Assembly (NCBI GenBank): GCA_016280395.1
Contig: JAEEGQ010000064.1
Coordinates: forward strand, 1-36,806
Length of the DNA stretch: 36,806 nucleotides
Direction of reading: 5' to 3'
DNA from: Lachnospiraceae bacterium
GTDB taxonomy: Bacteria > Bacillota > Clostridia > Lachnospirales > Lachnospiraceae
A program made the translations under genes and the position numbers. Positions 1 to 8,287 of this stretch are shown here, in pieces. A model generated the notes under the pieces. That model did no database searches. It worked only from the letters and a program-made list of their open reading frames with translations, and was not told the DNA's origin. Position 1 is the first letter of the stretch. The number at the start of each line of letters is the position of its first letter.

Positions 1-29
1 AGCAACAGGGTAAACAAGCAAGTCGATAT

Positions 30-965
30 TTATTTCCCTGCCTTCTGTTCCTCGTAGAATGCCTTAACCGTAATGCTCTGGTTGTAATCTCCAAAGTCTT
101 CACCGAAAAGCGTCAGACCGCCGCAGTTTGCGGTGTCCTTAGGAACTGAGAAACAGAAGTTGATGGTCGAGTTGTAGTCGAGCTTCAGGTCGTCTACCGT
201 GACATTTGATATCTTGCTGGTCGAATCAATGAAGGTGCCGTTCCTGTTGATTATCAGCGTCTTTAAGAGGCCGTACTGGTTAAGGAGATCCGGCCACCAC
301 TTCGGTGTTACGATGCCGTGCCTTGCGCCGTAATCGCCGGGACTTATCCACTTGCCCAGCGGTATATCGTTGATCGAGAAATAAATGTCGCTCGGGAAAT
401 CCTCGTTGAATTCGGGGCACTCCGAAGATATCTCAAAGGAGATCTGCAGTTCTGTAAGCTTCTGGCCCGCTCTCAGCCTGTTTGGAAGGTTATAGACAAT
501 GCTCCCCCAGCCGATCCAGATTATGCCTGCCTTGAACCTTTCGGGGTAGGAGAACGGGCGCGGATCGTCGAGCTCGCCGACTATGTGCTCGTTTGTGGCA
601 AGACCGCAGGTCGGATGAGCATCAATACTCGAATAATACCCAACGGAGATCGAATCCTGATAGCAGGGGCGCGAAGAACCGCCGAAATCCGGTGACATGT
701 CTACGATAAGGCGGCTGTAACGCGGCCTTACGTTTTTTGTTATGCCTCTTTTTCCGGAAGAGGTCTGGATGGTTACAAGACCTGCGCTCTCAAGCTTGCT
801 GACATGCAGCGAGATAGCACTGTTGGTAAGGCCTAATGCCTCTGCAAGATCGTTCATACTCATGTGTTCGTTCTTATAGATAAGTTCCATTATCTCCAAA
901 CGCATGGGCGTACTCAAGGCTTTGAAGACTTCTTCGGCTTCTTTTAATGATTCAAGGTATAACAT
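30..965 (-). CDS. ArsR-type winged-helix regulator with large C-terminal putative ligand-binding domain
   Basis: Predicted one-component transcription regulator of 311 aa. Residues 1-75 form an ArsR-type winged helix: a helix with the phrase FKALSTPMRLEIMELIY, then a helix-turn-helix with recognition helix around 47-59 (LTNSAISLHVSKLESAG). ArsR repressors are usually about 100-120 aa; here some 220 further residues (about 90-311) look like a beta-rich domain with many aromatic and Asp residues, and the ArsR metal motif ELCVCD is absent. I infer that the C-terminal part senses a sugar or oligosaccharide instead of metal. It is divergent from the GH51 gene, which suggests control of the arabinan locus and of itself. 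The ATG at 965 follows a GGGAG ribosome site on the minus strand. The HTH call is firm; the sugar-sensing role is inference. Confidence 0.8.
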   Translation of the reverse strand: MLYLESLKEAEEVFKALSTPMRLEIMELIYKNEHMSMNDLAEALGLTNSAISLHVSKLESAGLVTIQTSSGKRGITKNVRPRYSRLIVDMSPDFGGSSRPCYQDSISVGYYSSIDAHPTCGLATNEHIVGELDDPRPFSYPERFKAGIIWIGWGSIVYNLPNRLRAGQKLTELQISFEISSECPEFNEDFPSDIYFSINDIPLGKWISPGDYGARHGIVTPKWWPDLLNQYGLLKTLIINRNGTFIDSTSKISNVTVDDLKLDYNSTINFCFSVPKDTANCGGLTLFGEDFGDYNQSITVKAFYEEQKAGK

Positions 966-1086
966 CTTATTCTCCCGTCAAGACAATAATAAAATAGTAC
1001 AGTTTCAGGATCTTAAATTGTATTTATTGAACTGAAAACTTGAACATTCAATACAAAAGACACTTCTTTTGAGCGAAACATAAAAC

Positions 1087-1106
1087 ACTTAAGAAATCGC
1101 TTAAAG
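1087..1106 (-). promoter_or_regulatory. Third copy of the operator-like motif at the regulator promoter
   Basis: On the minus strand this reads CTTTAAGCGATTTCTTAAGT. It shares TTAAGC, a 5-bp gap and a CT(A/T)AA block with the tandem units at 1244-1283 (12 of 20 identities with the first unit). It overlaps the predicted start of the regulator transcript, which would fit autoregulation. Confidence 0.35.
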
Positions 1107-1108
1107 TT

Positions 1109-1137
1109 ATATTATCACGTGGATTTGGTTTTTTCAA
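1109..1137 (-). promoter_or_regulatory. Candidate sigma-A promoter of the ArsR-type regulator
   Basis: Read on the minus strand: TTGAAA (1137-1132), a 17-bp spacer, then TAATAT (1114-1109). The predicted start near 1102 leaves a leader of about 137 nt before the ATG at 965. Confidence 0.5.
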
Positions 1138-1205
1138 AGGGTATTTTATGGTAATATTGCACAAAAATCAGTCGGATTTTTTTACGCAAGAATACAAAAT
1201 AACTA

Positions 1206-1234
1206 TTGCGGCAAATTATGAAACGTAGTATTTT
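1206..1234 (+). promoter_or_regulatory. Candidate promoter for the GH51 gene
   Basis: TTGCGG (1206-1211), 17-bp spacer, TATTTT (1229-1234). It is a weak match to sigma-A. The predicted start near 1241 lies immediately before the tandem motif at 1244-1283, as expected for a repressor roadblock. Confidence 0.35.
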
Positions 1235-1243
1235 ATAGTTAAA

Positions 1244-1283
1244 GATTAAGCATAATCTAAAATGGTTAAGCAAAAACTAAAAT
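1244..1283 (+). promoter_or_regulatory. Tandem 20-bp repeat, candidate operator
   Basis: Two adjacent 20-bp units (1244-1263 and 1264-1283) read GATTAAGCATAATCTAAAAT and GGTTAAGCAAAAACTAAAAT and match at 17 of 20 positions. The first contains the near-palindrome GATTAAGCATAATC. The 20-bp period is about two helical turns, so bound dimers would lie on one face. A related sequence lies on the minus strand at 1087-1106. Confidence 0.45.
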
Positions 1284-1372
1284 AAAATACAGGCGCAGAA
1301 AAGCAAGCATTCATGCGGGAAATTCGGTTTCCGGGACGCTGTTCATGTTTTTAACAAGCCTCAAAAACGGTA

Positions 1373-1389
1373 TGAAACCGACAGTTTCA
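1373..1389. promoter_or_regulatory. 17-bp perfect palindrome upstream of GH51 (candidate operator)
   Basis: TGAAACCGACAGTTTCA has two perfect 6-bp arms (TGAAAC and GTTTCA) around 5 bp. The half sites resemble those of LacI-family sites, but the spacing is wider than in a standard catabolite-responsive element. The regulator is unknown. Confidence 0.4.
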
Positions 1390-1501
1390 CAAGTAAAAAC
1401 TTAAATACAAACTGAAAGCCTGTGGCATTTAAGCCGGAAGATCAAACAGCAGATACACAGTTAAAACAAATATCAAAATACACAAAGACAGGAGAGAGCT
1501 T

Positions 1502-3004
1502 ATGTTCAATCTGTACATCAACCCCAAAAACACCAAAGGTCACATCAATCCGGAACTTCAGGGACATTTCTCCGAGCACCTCGGAAGATGCATCTATGAA
1601 GGACTTTACGTAGGAGAGAACTCTGAGATACCGAATGTGAACGGTATGCGCAAAGATGTTGTAGAAGCACTAAAAGAAATGCAGATCCCCGTCCTTCGCT
1701 GGCCGGGCGGCTGCTTTGCCGACGAGTACCATTGGAGAGACGGCGTTGGTCCGAAGGAAACAAGAAAAAAGATGATAAATACCCACTGGGGCGGCGTTGT
1801 TGAAGACAACAGCTTCGGAACGAACGAATTCATGGAGCTTACCGAACAGCTCGGCTGCAAGAGATATATCAACGGCAATGTCGGAAGCGGCACCGTTCAG
1901 GAAATGAGCGAATGGGTCGAGTACATGACCTTCAAGGGCGTTTCCCCTATGGCAGACATGCGTAAGGCCAACGGTCACGAAGAACCGTGGCAGGTTGACT
2001 ATTTCGGTGTAGGCAACGAAAACTGGGGATGCGGCGGAAACATGACACCCGATTTCTACGGGAACATGTACCGCAGATATCAGACCTATGTCCGCAACTA
2101 CGACGGAGCCCATCCCATCTATAAGATCGCATGCGGCGCAAATGCGGATGATTATGACTGGACAGACGGAGTGTGTGCTGCAGCTTTCAGAAAAGCAGAA
2201 TGGCAGCATGGTTTTATGGACGGCTTATCACTGCATTACTACACACTTCCTTTCGACTGGGGCAAAAAAGGATCTGCGACCGATTTCGACGAAAAGACCT
2301 GGTACCAGACACTTTCGAAGACTCTCTTCATGGAAGAACTTATAAACAGACATGCTGCGATCCTCGACAAATACGACAAAGACCACAAAGTCGGCCTTAT
2401 AGTGGACGAGTGGGGCACCTGGTATGATGTTGAACCGGGTACGAATCCCGGGTTCCTGTACCAGCAGAACACTGTCCGTGATGCGCTTGTGGCAGGCATC
2501 AACCTCAACATCTTCAACAAGCACTGCGACAGGGTACGCATGGCAAACATCGCACAGCTTGTGAATGTTCTTCAGTCCGTGATACTCACCGAAGGACCGA
2601 AGATGGTGAAGACCCCTACATATCATGTATTCAACATGTACAAGCATCATCAGGATGCAGAGCTTCTCGACAGCTTCATCGAAACGGAAAAGATCGGGGT
2701 TGATGAAAAACGCATGGTCCCGAACCTTACAGAATCCGTTTCGCTCGGAAAAGACGGCAAAGTGCACATCACGATCACAAACCTTTCCGCAACAAACGGC
2801 TACGAGGTAAGAGCAGTCCTTGCGGATACGCCTGTTAAGGCTGTATGCGGTGAGATCGTAACAGGCGAGATCCACGCACACAACACCTTTGATGCGCCTG
2901 AAACCGTTAAGACCGAAAGCTTTACGGATATGAAGACGTCCGGAAACGAGATATGCATCAATATCCCTGCAGCAAGTGTACTTCACATTGCAGCGGAGAT
3001 TTGA
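1502..3004 (+). CDS. abfA: Alpha-L-arabinofuranosidase, GH51 family, cytoplasmic
   Basis: Hydrolyses terminal non-reducing alpha-L-arabinofuranosyl residues from arabino-oligosaccharides, releasing L-arabinose. The 500-aa length is normal for intracellular GH51 enzymes and there is no signal peptide. Visible motifs are the GH51 [19 protein letters not shown] region, the acid/base Glu173 in [11 protein letters not shown] and the nucleophile Glu303 in [11 protein letters not shown]-terminal beta-sandwich (about 385-500) completes the fold. The ATG at 1502 follows an AGGAGAG ribosome site. The gene is divergent from the ArsR-type regulator and precedes the ABC operon, so it probably acts on imported oligosaccharides. 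The family assignment is firm; the natural substrate (arabinan against arabinoxylan fragments) is inferred from the neighbouring GH43 enzymes. Confidence 0.95.
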   Translation: MFNLYINPKNTKGHINPELQGHFSEHLGRCIYEGLYVGENSEIPNVNGMRKDVVEALKEMQIPVLRWPGGCFADEYHWRDGVGPKETRKKMINTHWGGVVEDNSFGTNEFMELTEQLGCKRYINGNVGSGTVQEMSEWVEYMTFKGVSPMADMRKANGHEEPWQVDYFGVGNENWGCGGNMTPDFYGNMYRRYQTYVRNYDGAHPIYKIACGANADDYDWTDGVCAAAFRKAEWQHGFMDGLSLHYYTLPFDWGKKGSATDFDEKTWYQTLSKTLFMEELINRHAAILDKYDKDHKVGLIVDEWGTWYDVEPGTNPGFLYQQNTVRDALVAGINLNIFNKHCDRVRMANIAQLVNVLQSVILTEGPKMVKTPTYHVFNMYKHHQDAELLDSFIETEKIGVDEKRMVPNLTESVSLGKDGKVHITITNLSATNGYEVRAVLADTPVKAVCGEIVTGEIHAHNTFDAPETVKTESFTDMKTSGNEICINIPAASVLHIAAEI

Positions 3005-3426
3005 TCGAATGATACATTACAGTTCTGATCCTTTGATCAAATAAACCTGTCAGCTTTTCTGACAACAGCTACAGCAACGGCAACAGCAGCCCTGCGAAGC
3101 GGTGATACCGCGGCGCACGGCTACAGTGAGGCTTGCGTGTGAGGAGTAAGCTAAGCAGCATATGCGACGTGCGAGTCATTTGATACGGCGCAGACGCTGT
3201 ATCAAATGACCGAGCGGGCCTCACGCGAGAGCACCAAAGCATATGCGGATGCGCGGCTTGCGACGAGCCGCAAACGAGCTGTAGTGCGTTGCGGATATCG
3301 CCGCTTCGCATGGCGAAGGAGCGGCAGGAATGCAGAGATGCTGCGTTGCGGATATCGCCGATTCGCATGGCGAAGGAGCGGCAGGAATGCACAATAAACG
3401 AATGTTACAACCTGGAGGTTAAGGAT
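3005..3426. repeat. Structured intergenic element: serial hairpins plus a 57-bp tandem repeat
   Basis: This 422-bp, locally GC-rich gap contains a series of perfect stems: TGTCAG/CTGACA (3048-3064), GCGGT/ACCGC (3099-3111), a 12-bp pair GTCATTTGATAC/GTATCAAATGAC (3175-3210) and GCGGCT/AGCCGC (3253-3271). It ends in a 50-bp unit present twice (3285-3334 and 3342-3391, period 57, one mismatch), each carrying a TTCGC-atg-GCGAA hairpin. No transposase gene is visible. It resembles a palindromic non-autonomous repetitive element and may terminate, process or stabilise mRNA between abfA and the ABC operon. An open frame runs through it into the next gene, but I regard it as non-coding. Confidence 0.65.
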
Positions 3427-6414
3427 ATGTCACGCAGCAGTGTAAAAGCAAAAAACACTGTAATAGCACGGGCAACGGCACTTTTGCTGGTGCTTTGCAT
3501 GAGTATGTGCGCATTTGCGGGAAATATTGACGCAAGAGCCAAAGAAAACGAGAAGCAGTCTCTTGCCACGGCAGGCGACATAACCTCCTCCATCTCCGCA
3601 GAACGCCTTGCCACAAGCTATACAAAGATAAGCGCAGGCTATACCGCAAAAGAATACAACGGGGCTCCTGTATCCTTCAAACTGGGTGACATCCTTTCGG
3701 ATGCGGGTAAAGCGCTGCTTACATCAGACAACTACGGTTATATCGGAGAAGTTGCGGCAGTAAAGCACGGAGACGAACTCGAGGTGACCGTAAATGTTCC
3801 GCAAACCGCTCTTTATCTCATCGGCTTCGATTATCTTTCTTATGATGCATCAATCCTTCCCATCGAATTCTCGCTGCAGATAGACGGAGAGTACAGCTTT
3901 TATGAGATGCGAAGCCTGAAATTCGAGACATCCTGGGTATCGAAAACAGAAAAAAGTCTTGACCGCTACGGAAACGAGATCGTGACAATACCCGACAAGG
4001 CAGTTCAGTGGGAACATAAAGAATTGTCGGATGCCGGCTACAGATATGCACTTCCCTTAAAAGTCGAGCTGAAGGCAGGGACACATACCTTCAAGATCGC
4101 AGTAAAAGAAGGGACCTTCCTCCTTGGCGGCATAACCTTAAAAGCTCCCGAAAAGATCCCCGAATATACAGGCTCGGCAAAAGCTGAAGGCAGCGACATC
4201 ATAACCATCGAAGGCGAAGATTTTGCCATAAGGAACGACTCCTCCATACATGCTGTCGGCGAGTATTCATCATCCGTTTCCCCTTCATACATCAAAGAGA
4301 CCATCCTGAATACAGTTGATGAAGCATCCTTCAGTGATGCGGGACAGTGCATAACCTACAGCTTTGATGTGGAAAACGCCGGAAACTACTATATCGCGTT
4401 AAACTACAGACAGTCGGAAAAGAACGGCTTTCCTGTCTTCTTCGACGTGAGGGTCGACGGGATAATACCCAATACCGCTTTCAACAACTATCCGCTGCCT
4501 TACACCACAAAATACAAAACAACGGCGCTTACCGACGACAAGGGCGACAAACTCAGCATTTACCTTGAGGCCGGAAAACACACCGTTTCCTTTACCATTA
4601 CGGAAGACCCCGTCAGATACGCGCTCGAAGCGGTAGACGAGATCATGAACGGCGTGAGCGACCTTTCGCTTGAGATCAAAAAGGTGGTCGGTTCGAAAGA
4701 CAGGTACAGGGACCTTAAGCTCAACCGCTACATCCCCGACATCGAAGAAAGGCTCAATGTCTGGGTTGAAAAGCTTTACGCGGTAACCGATTCCGCAAAG
4801 AAATATGTAAATGCAAAGAAGGCTGAAGATGTTGCGGCTTTTGCATATCTTCTCATTGCAGCAAAGCAGCTTAAGTCCCTTGCGGAAGAGCCGAACGAGC
4901 TCGTTTACCGCGTGGACGAGCTTGCGACAAGCACAAACTCCATCAATACACAGCTTGCTAATTTTGTTGATATCATCGGCAAAAACAATACATCCGTGGA
5001 CAGAATCTACCTGTTCCGCGGCGAGAAGACCCCTAAGTCCGGTGCGGGCTTTTTCAGGAGCATCTTCCTCGCGATAGGCCGGTTCTTCAGCTCCTTCTTC
5101 GGACAGAGCTATTCGGCTTCAAGCACCAACAAGGATCATATCAGTGTCTGGGTAAACCGCCCGAGACAATATGTCGAGATCATGCAGAAGATGATAGACG
5201 ACAAGTTTACGCCGGAAACAGGCATAGAAGTCGATCTTGCGCTAATGACCGATGCCCAGAAGCTGATCCTCTCAAACGCGTCGGGAGATACGCCGGACAT
5301 CGCAACAGGCATAAACTACTCGATCCCCTTTGAGATAGGCGTAAGAGGCGCTCTTGTCGATCTTACGAAATTCTCCGATCACAAAGAGATCTTCGGACGG
5401 TACAGCGACGGCATGCTCGTTCCATCGGTAATAGGAGACGGTCTGTATTCGCTGCCCGAGACAATGAACTTTTACGTTCTGTTCTACCGCACGGATATAC
5501 TCGGAAAGCTCGGACTTTCCGTGCCTGATACAATGGATGAGCTTGTAGCCATGCTCCCGGACCTTTATATGCGCGGCCTTAACGCATATTACCCGACGGC
5601 GGCAATGCTCACGATGCGCAACTTCCACGGCGTTACGCCGCTTATCTTCCAGAATCACGGAAAGCTTTACGGGAGGACCGCGCAGGAGCTCCTTATCGAT
5701 TCGGAAGAGACGGTAAAAGGCTTTACTGAGCTTACGGATCTGTTCACACATTACAACCTGCCGGTTGATGTGCCGAACTTCTACCAGCATTTCAGGAACG
5801 GCGACCTTCCGATAGGCATTGCCGATTTCAACTCCTACAACCTGATCTTAAATGCCGCTCCGGAGATAGAGAATTCCTGGTCGATAGCGCTTGTTCCAGG
5901 AACAAAAGACGAAGCGACCGGCGAAGTACTCAGGTTTATGTCCGGCGGCGCCGAATCGACCGTAATGTTTAAGTCCACGGATGAAAGAGAACAGAAGGCC
6001 TGGGAATTCATGAAATGGTGGTCAAAGACCGAGGTTCAGGCAGAGTTTGGACAGATGGTACAGATCATGTACGGCGACGAATACATCTGGCCGACGGCAA
6101 ACCTTGAAGCCTTCAAGCTCCTGCCTTATCCGAGCAGCGACAAGGACATAATCCTCGAGCAGGCACAGTACATCCTCGAAGCTCCGCGACTTCTCGGAAG
6201 CTACATGCTCGAACGCGAGCTGTCAAACGCTTTCAACGACGTTGTGGTAAACGGACAGACCATCCGTTCAAGGATAGATGAGGCCGTGAAGATAGTAGAG
6301 CGCGAGACCGCGAGAAAACTTGAGGAATTCGGATATATCGACGCGGACGGGAACATCCTTAAGGAATACATTGTTCCTTCGGTCGAAAAAGTACGAGAGA
6401 TACTTGGAAAATAA
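3427..6414 (+). CDS. Giant carbohydrate ABC solute-binding protein with N-terminal CBM-like domains
   Basis: A 995-aa secreted protein, about twice the usual SBP length. Order of parts: signal peptide (about 1-34, hydrophobic core ATALLLVLCMSMCAFA); beta-rich domain (about 62-241); second beta-sandwich (about 258-393) opening with IEGEDF and ending LEAGKHTVSF, as in CBM35/CBM6-like modules; helical segment (about 430-520); hydrophobic stretch FFRSIFLAIGRFFSSFFG near 541; and a family-1 type solute-binding domain (about 570 to the end, with ISVWVNRPRQYVEIMQKM and DTPDIATGINYSIPFEIG). I see no clear lipobox, so anchoring may use the signal peptide or the internal hydrophobic helix. The ATG at 3427 has GGAGG 8 nt upstream; upstream in-frame starts lie inside the DNA repeat. 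It is followed directly by two permease genes. The transported sugar is inferred to be an arabino-oligosaccharide. Confidence 0.85.
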   Translation: MSRSSVKAKNTVIARATALLLVLCMSMCAFAGNIDARAKENEKQSLATAGDITSSISAERLATSYTKISAGYTAKEYNGAPVSFKLGDILSDAGKALLTSDNYGYIGEVAAVKHGDELEVTVNVPQTALYLIGFDYLSYDASILPIEFSLQIDGEYSFYEMRSLKFETSWVSKTEKSLDRYGNEIVTIPDKAVQWEHKELSDAGYRYALPLKVELKAGTHTFKIAVKEGTFLLGGITLKAPEKIPEYTGSAKAEGSDIITIEGEDFAIRNDSSIHAVGEYSSSVSPSYIKETILNTVDEASFSDAGQCITYSFDVENAGNYYIALNYRQSEKNGFPVFFDVRVDGIIPNTAFNNYPLPYTTKYKTTALTDDKGDKLSIYLEAGKHTVSFTITEDPVRYALEAVDEIMNGVSDLSLEIKKVVGSKDRYRDLKLNRYIPDIEERLNVWVEKLYAVTDSAKKYVNAKKAEDVAAFAYLLIAAKQLKSLAEEPNELVYRVDELATSTNSINTQLANFVDIIGKNNTSVDRIYLFRGEKTPKSGAGFFRSIFLAIGRFFSSFFGQSYSASSTNKDHISVWVNRPRQYVEIMQKMIDDKFTPETGIEVDLALMTDAQKLILSNASGDTPDIATGINYSIPFEIGVRGALVDLTKFSDHKEIFGRYSDGMLVPSVIGDGLYSLPETMNFYVLFYRTDILGKLGLSVPDTMDELVAMLPDLYMRGLNAYYPTAAMLTMRNFHGVTPLIFQNHGKLYGRTAQELLIDSEETVKGFTELTDLFTHYNLPVDVPNFYQHFRNGDLPIGIADFNSYNLILNAAPEIENSWSIALVPGTKDEATGEVLRFMSGGAESTVMFKSTDEREQKAWEFMKWWSKTEVQAEFGQMVQIMYGDEYIWPTANLEAFKLLPYPSSDKDIILEQAQYILEAPRLLGSYMLERELSNAFNDVVVNGQTIRSRIDEAVKIVERETARKLEEFGYIDADGNILKEYIVPSVEKVREILGK

Positions 6415-6429
6415 GTGGAAAGGAAAAAG

Positions 6430-7338
6430 ATGAGCATCCAAAGAAAAGCCAATAAGCCCGGAAGAAGCCAGACAAGCGGTTACCTGTTCGTCCTTCCTTA
6501 CGCTTTATTGTTTGTGATATTCATACTGACTCCGGTGGTCATAGCCATAGGGCTTTCGTTCACCAGCTTCAATGCTATCGAAAAACCCCGGTTTGTCGGC
6601 CTCTTAAACTACATAAATCTTATAACCAGCGATGACACCTTCATGAAGTTCGTCATCCCGAACACCGTAAAATACGCGCTTATCGTCGGTGTCGGCGGCT
6701 ATATCCTGTCCTTCCTGCTGGCGTTCGGACTTGCAAACCTCACAAAAGGCCCAAGGACGATATTTGCGCTGATCCTTTACTCACCGAGCATGACAACGGG
6801 TGTTGCGATGGCGGTACTCTGGAAGATCATGTTCACAGGAGACCAGACGGGATACTTCAACAGCTGGCTCATGAGCATCGGCGCAATAAACGAACCGATA
6901 CAGTGGCTTGTAAATTCAAAATTCCTGCTCCCGATAGTCATAATCATAGGCCTTTGGAGCAGCATGGGCGTCGGCTTCCTCTCAATACTCGCGGGACTCC
7001 TTAACGTGGATGAATCCCTTTACGAGGCGGCGGCCATAGACGGCGTAAAGAACCGTTTCCAGGAGATGATCTACGTAACTATCCCGAGCATGAAGCCGCA
7101 GATGCTCTTTGCGGCTGTAATGCAGATCGTAGGAGCCTTCCAGAACGGCATGATCTCAACGCTTCTTGCCGGAAACCCGACTCCGGGCTATGCGGCACAG
7201 CTTATCGTAAACCATATCGAAGATTACGGCTTTATCCGTTACGAGATGGGATATGCGGCAGCGGTTTCCGTTGTGCTGCTCCTGATAGTCCAGATATTCT
7301 CGTCTCTCTCCGGTAAGCTGTTCGGAGAAAAAGACTAA
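6430..7338 (+). CDS. Sugar ABC transporter permease, MalF/AraP-like
   Basis: Inner-membrane permease of 302 aa (binding-protein-dependent transport family) with about six membrane helices. The EAA loop that docks the ATPase begins at Glu199 ([21 protein letters not shown]). It starts 15 nt after the giant SBP stop. I prefer the ATG at 6430, preceded by AAAGGA, over the in-frame GTG at 6415, which has no spaced ribosome site. It should pair with the next permease (7397-8272) as a heterodimer serving the giant SBP. No ATPase gene is in the cluster, so a shared MsmK/UgpC-type ATPase encoded elsewhere is inferred. Confidence 0.92.
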   Translation: MSIQRKANKPGRSQTSGYLFVLPYALLFVIFILTPVVIAIGLSFTSFNAIEKPRFVGLLNYINLITSDDTFMKFVIPNTVKYALIVGVGGYILSFLLAFGLANLTKGPRTIFALILYSPSMTTGVAMAVLWKIMFTGDQTGYFNSWLMSIGAINEPIQWLVNSKFLLPIVIIIGLWSSMGVGFLSILAGLLNVDESLYEAAAIDGVKNRFQEMIYVTIPSMKPQMLFAAVMQIVGAFQNGMISTLLAGNPTPGYAAQLIVNHIEDYGFIRYEMGYAAAVSVVLLLIVQIFSSLSGKLFGEKD

Positions 7339-7396
7339 AGAAACAAGCTCGTGACAGGGCGTACCCGCTGCGGATACGCCGGAAGGGAAATGAAAA

Positions 7397-8272
7397 ATGG
7401 CTGCATACAAAGGTCACAAAATGAATCCCCAGAGATTTGAAAAGGGACAGATCAAGATATACCTCCTGATCCTTCCCATGGTGCTTCTTACGGGGCTTCC
7501 CATAGTTTTCATCTTTTTCCATGCATTCAAGCCCATGGAGGAGCTGTTCGCCTTCCCGCCGAAGTTTATTACAACGCACCCTACCTTAGATAACTTCAGG
7601 GCGCTCGTAAAGGCTTCAAGGAGCGCGGGCATCCCGTTGAGCAAATATATCTTTAACAGTATCCTGATCACCGGTGTTGTAGTCTTCGGATCGCTGCTTT
7701 TTTCGACAATGGCAGCCTACGCCCTTTCAAAGCTCCGTTTCAAGGGACGCAGGACTATGATGCAGATCAACCAGATAGCGCTCATGTTCGTTTCTGTTGC
7801 GGTCATGATCCCAAGATACTTGGTAATCAACAAGCTTGGACTTGTTGACACCTTCTTTGCACAGATACTGCCGCTTGTGGCGCTTCCCGTAGGCCTGTTC
7901 CTTGTGAAGCAGTTTGTTGATCAGGTGCCGGACTCACTTATCGAAGCAGCATACATGGACGGTGCAAAAGAGTGGCAGATATACTTAAAGGTCATCCTTC
8001 CCCTGATAAAGCCTGCGATCGCAACGGCTGCGATCCTTGTTTTCCAGCAGGTATGGACCAATCTTGAAACCTCGAACTACTACATAAACGACGAATCCCT
8101 AAAGAGCCTTGCATTCTATATGAACACGCTTGCGGGCTCGACCTCCAACACTGTTGCGGGTCAGGGTGTTGCGGCAGCGGCGTCACTTATCATGTTCCTG
8201 CCCAACTTCATCCTTTTCTGCATACTTCAGAAGAACGTAATGAACACCATGGCATATTCCGGAATCAAGTAG
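7397..8272 (+). CDS. Sugar ABC transporter permease, MalG/AraQ-like
   Basis: Second half of the first permease pair, 291 aa with about six membrane helices. The EAA loop begins at Glu183 (EAAYMDGAKEWQIYLKVILP) in the C-terminal half, as usual for MalG-type subunits. The N-terminal periplasmic-side segment FHAFKPMEELFAFPPKF is also typical. The ATG at 7397 follows a purine-rich GGAAGGGA ribosome site. The gap of 58 nt after the preceding permease contains no promoter I can recognise, so co-transcription is likely. Confidence 0.92.
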   Translation: MAAYKGHKMNPQRFEKGQIKIYLLILPMVLLTGLPIVFIFFHAFKPMEELFAFPPKFITTHPTLDNFRALVKASRSAGIPLSKYIFNSILITGVVVFGSLLFSTMAAYALSKLRFKGRRTMMQINQIALMFVSVAVMIPRYLVINKLGLVDTFFAQILPLVALPVGLFLVKQFVDQVPDSLIEAAYMDGAKEWQIYLKVILPLIKPAIATAAILVFQQVWTNLETSNYYINDESLKSLAFYMNTLAGSTSNTVAGQGVAAAASLIMFLPNFILFCILQKNVMNTMAYSGIK

Positions 8273-8287
8273 GAGACTGTTTCGACC

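Larger units (their letters stand above)
966..1501. promoter_or_regulatory. 536-bp divergent regulatory region between regulator and GH51 gene
   Basis: This AT-rich spacer has no convincing gene; the short reading frame at 1422-1613 overlaps the GH51 start in another frame. It holds a candidate minus-strand promoter (1109-1137), a candidate plus-strand promoter (1206-1234), a shared 20-bp motif near both, a small GGAAA/TTTCC hairpin at 1318-1332 and a palindrome at 1373-1389. If the plus-strand promoter is real, the GH51 leader is about 260 nt long. Confidence 0.6.

Noticed and set aside
318-695. 125-codon open frame opposite the regulator gene
   Set aside because: Antisense shadow of a well-supported ArsR-type gene; no ribosome site or recognisable motif.
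1373-1389. Catabolite-responsive element (CcpA site)
   Set aside because: The palindrome has the wrong spacing for a standard cre, so I list it only as an unassigned operator candidate.
2228-2986. 252-codon open frame opposite the GH51 gene
   Set aside because: Antisense shadow; the plus-strand frame has intact GH51 catalytic motifs.
3285-3391. Possible CRISPR array from the repeated 50-bp units
   Set aside because: Only two units, separated by 7 bp with no spacer-sized unique sequence and no cas genes.
3289-3426. In-frame 46-codon extension of the giant SBP, containing two copies of MAKERQEC
   Set aside because: It is encoded entirely by the 57-bp DNA repeat, has no ribosome site, and would bury the signal peptide; the ATG at 3427 has GGAGG at 8 nt.
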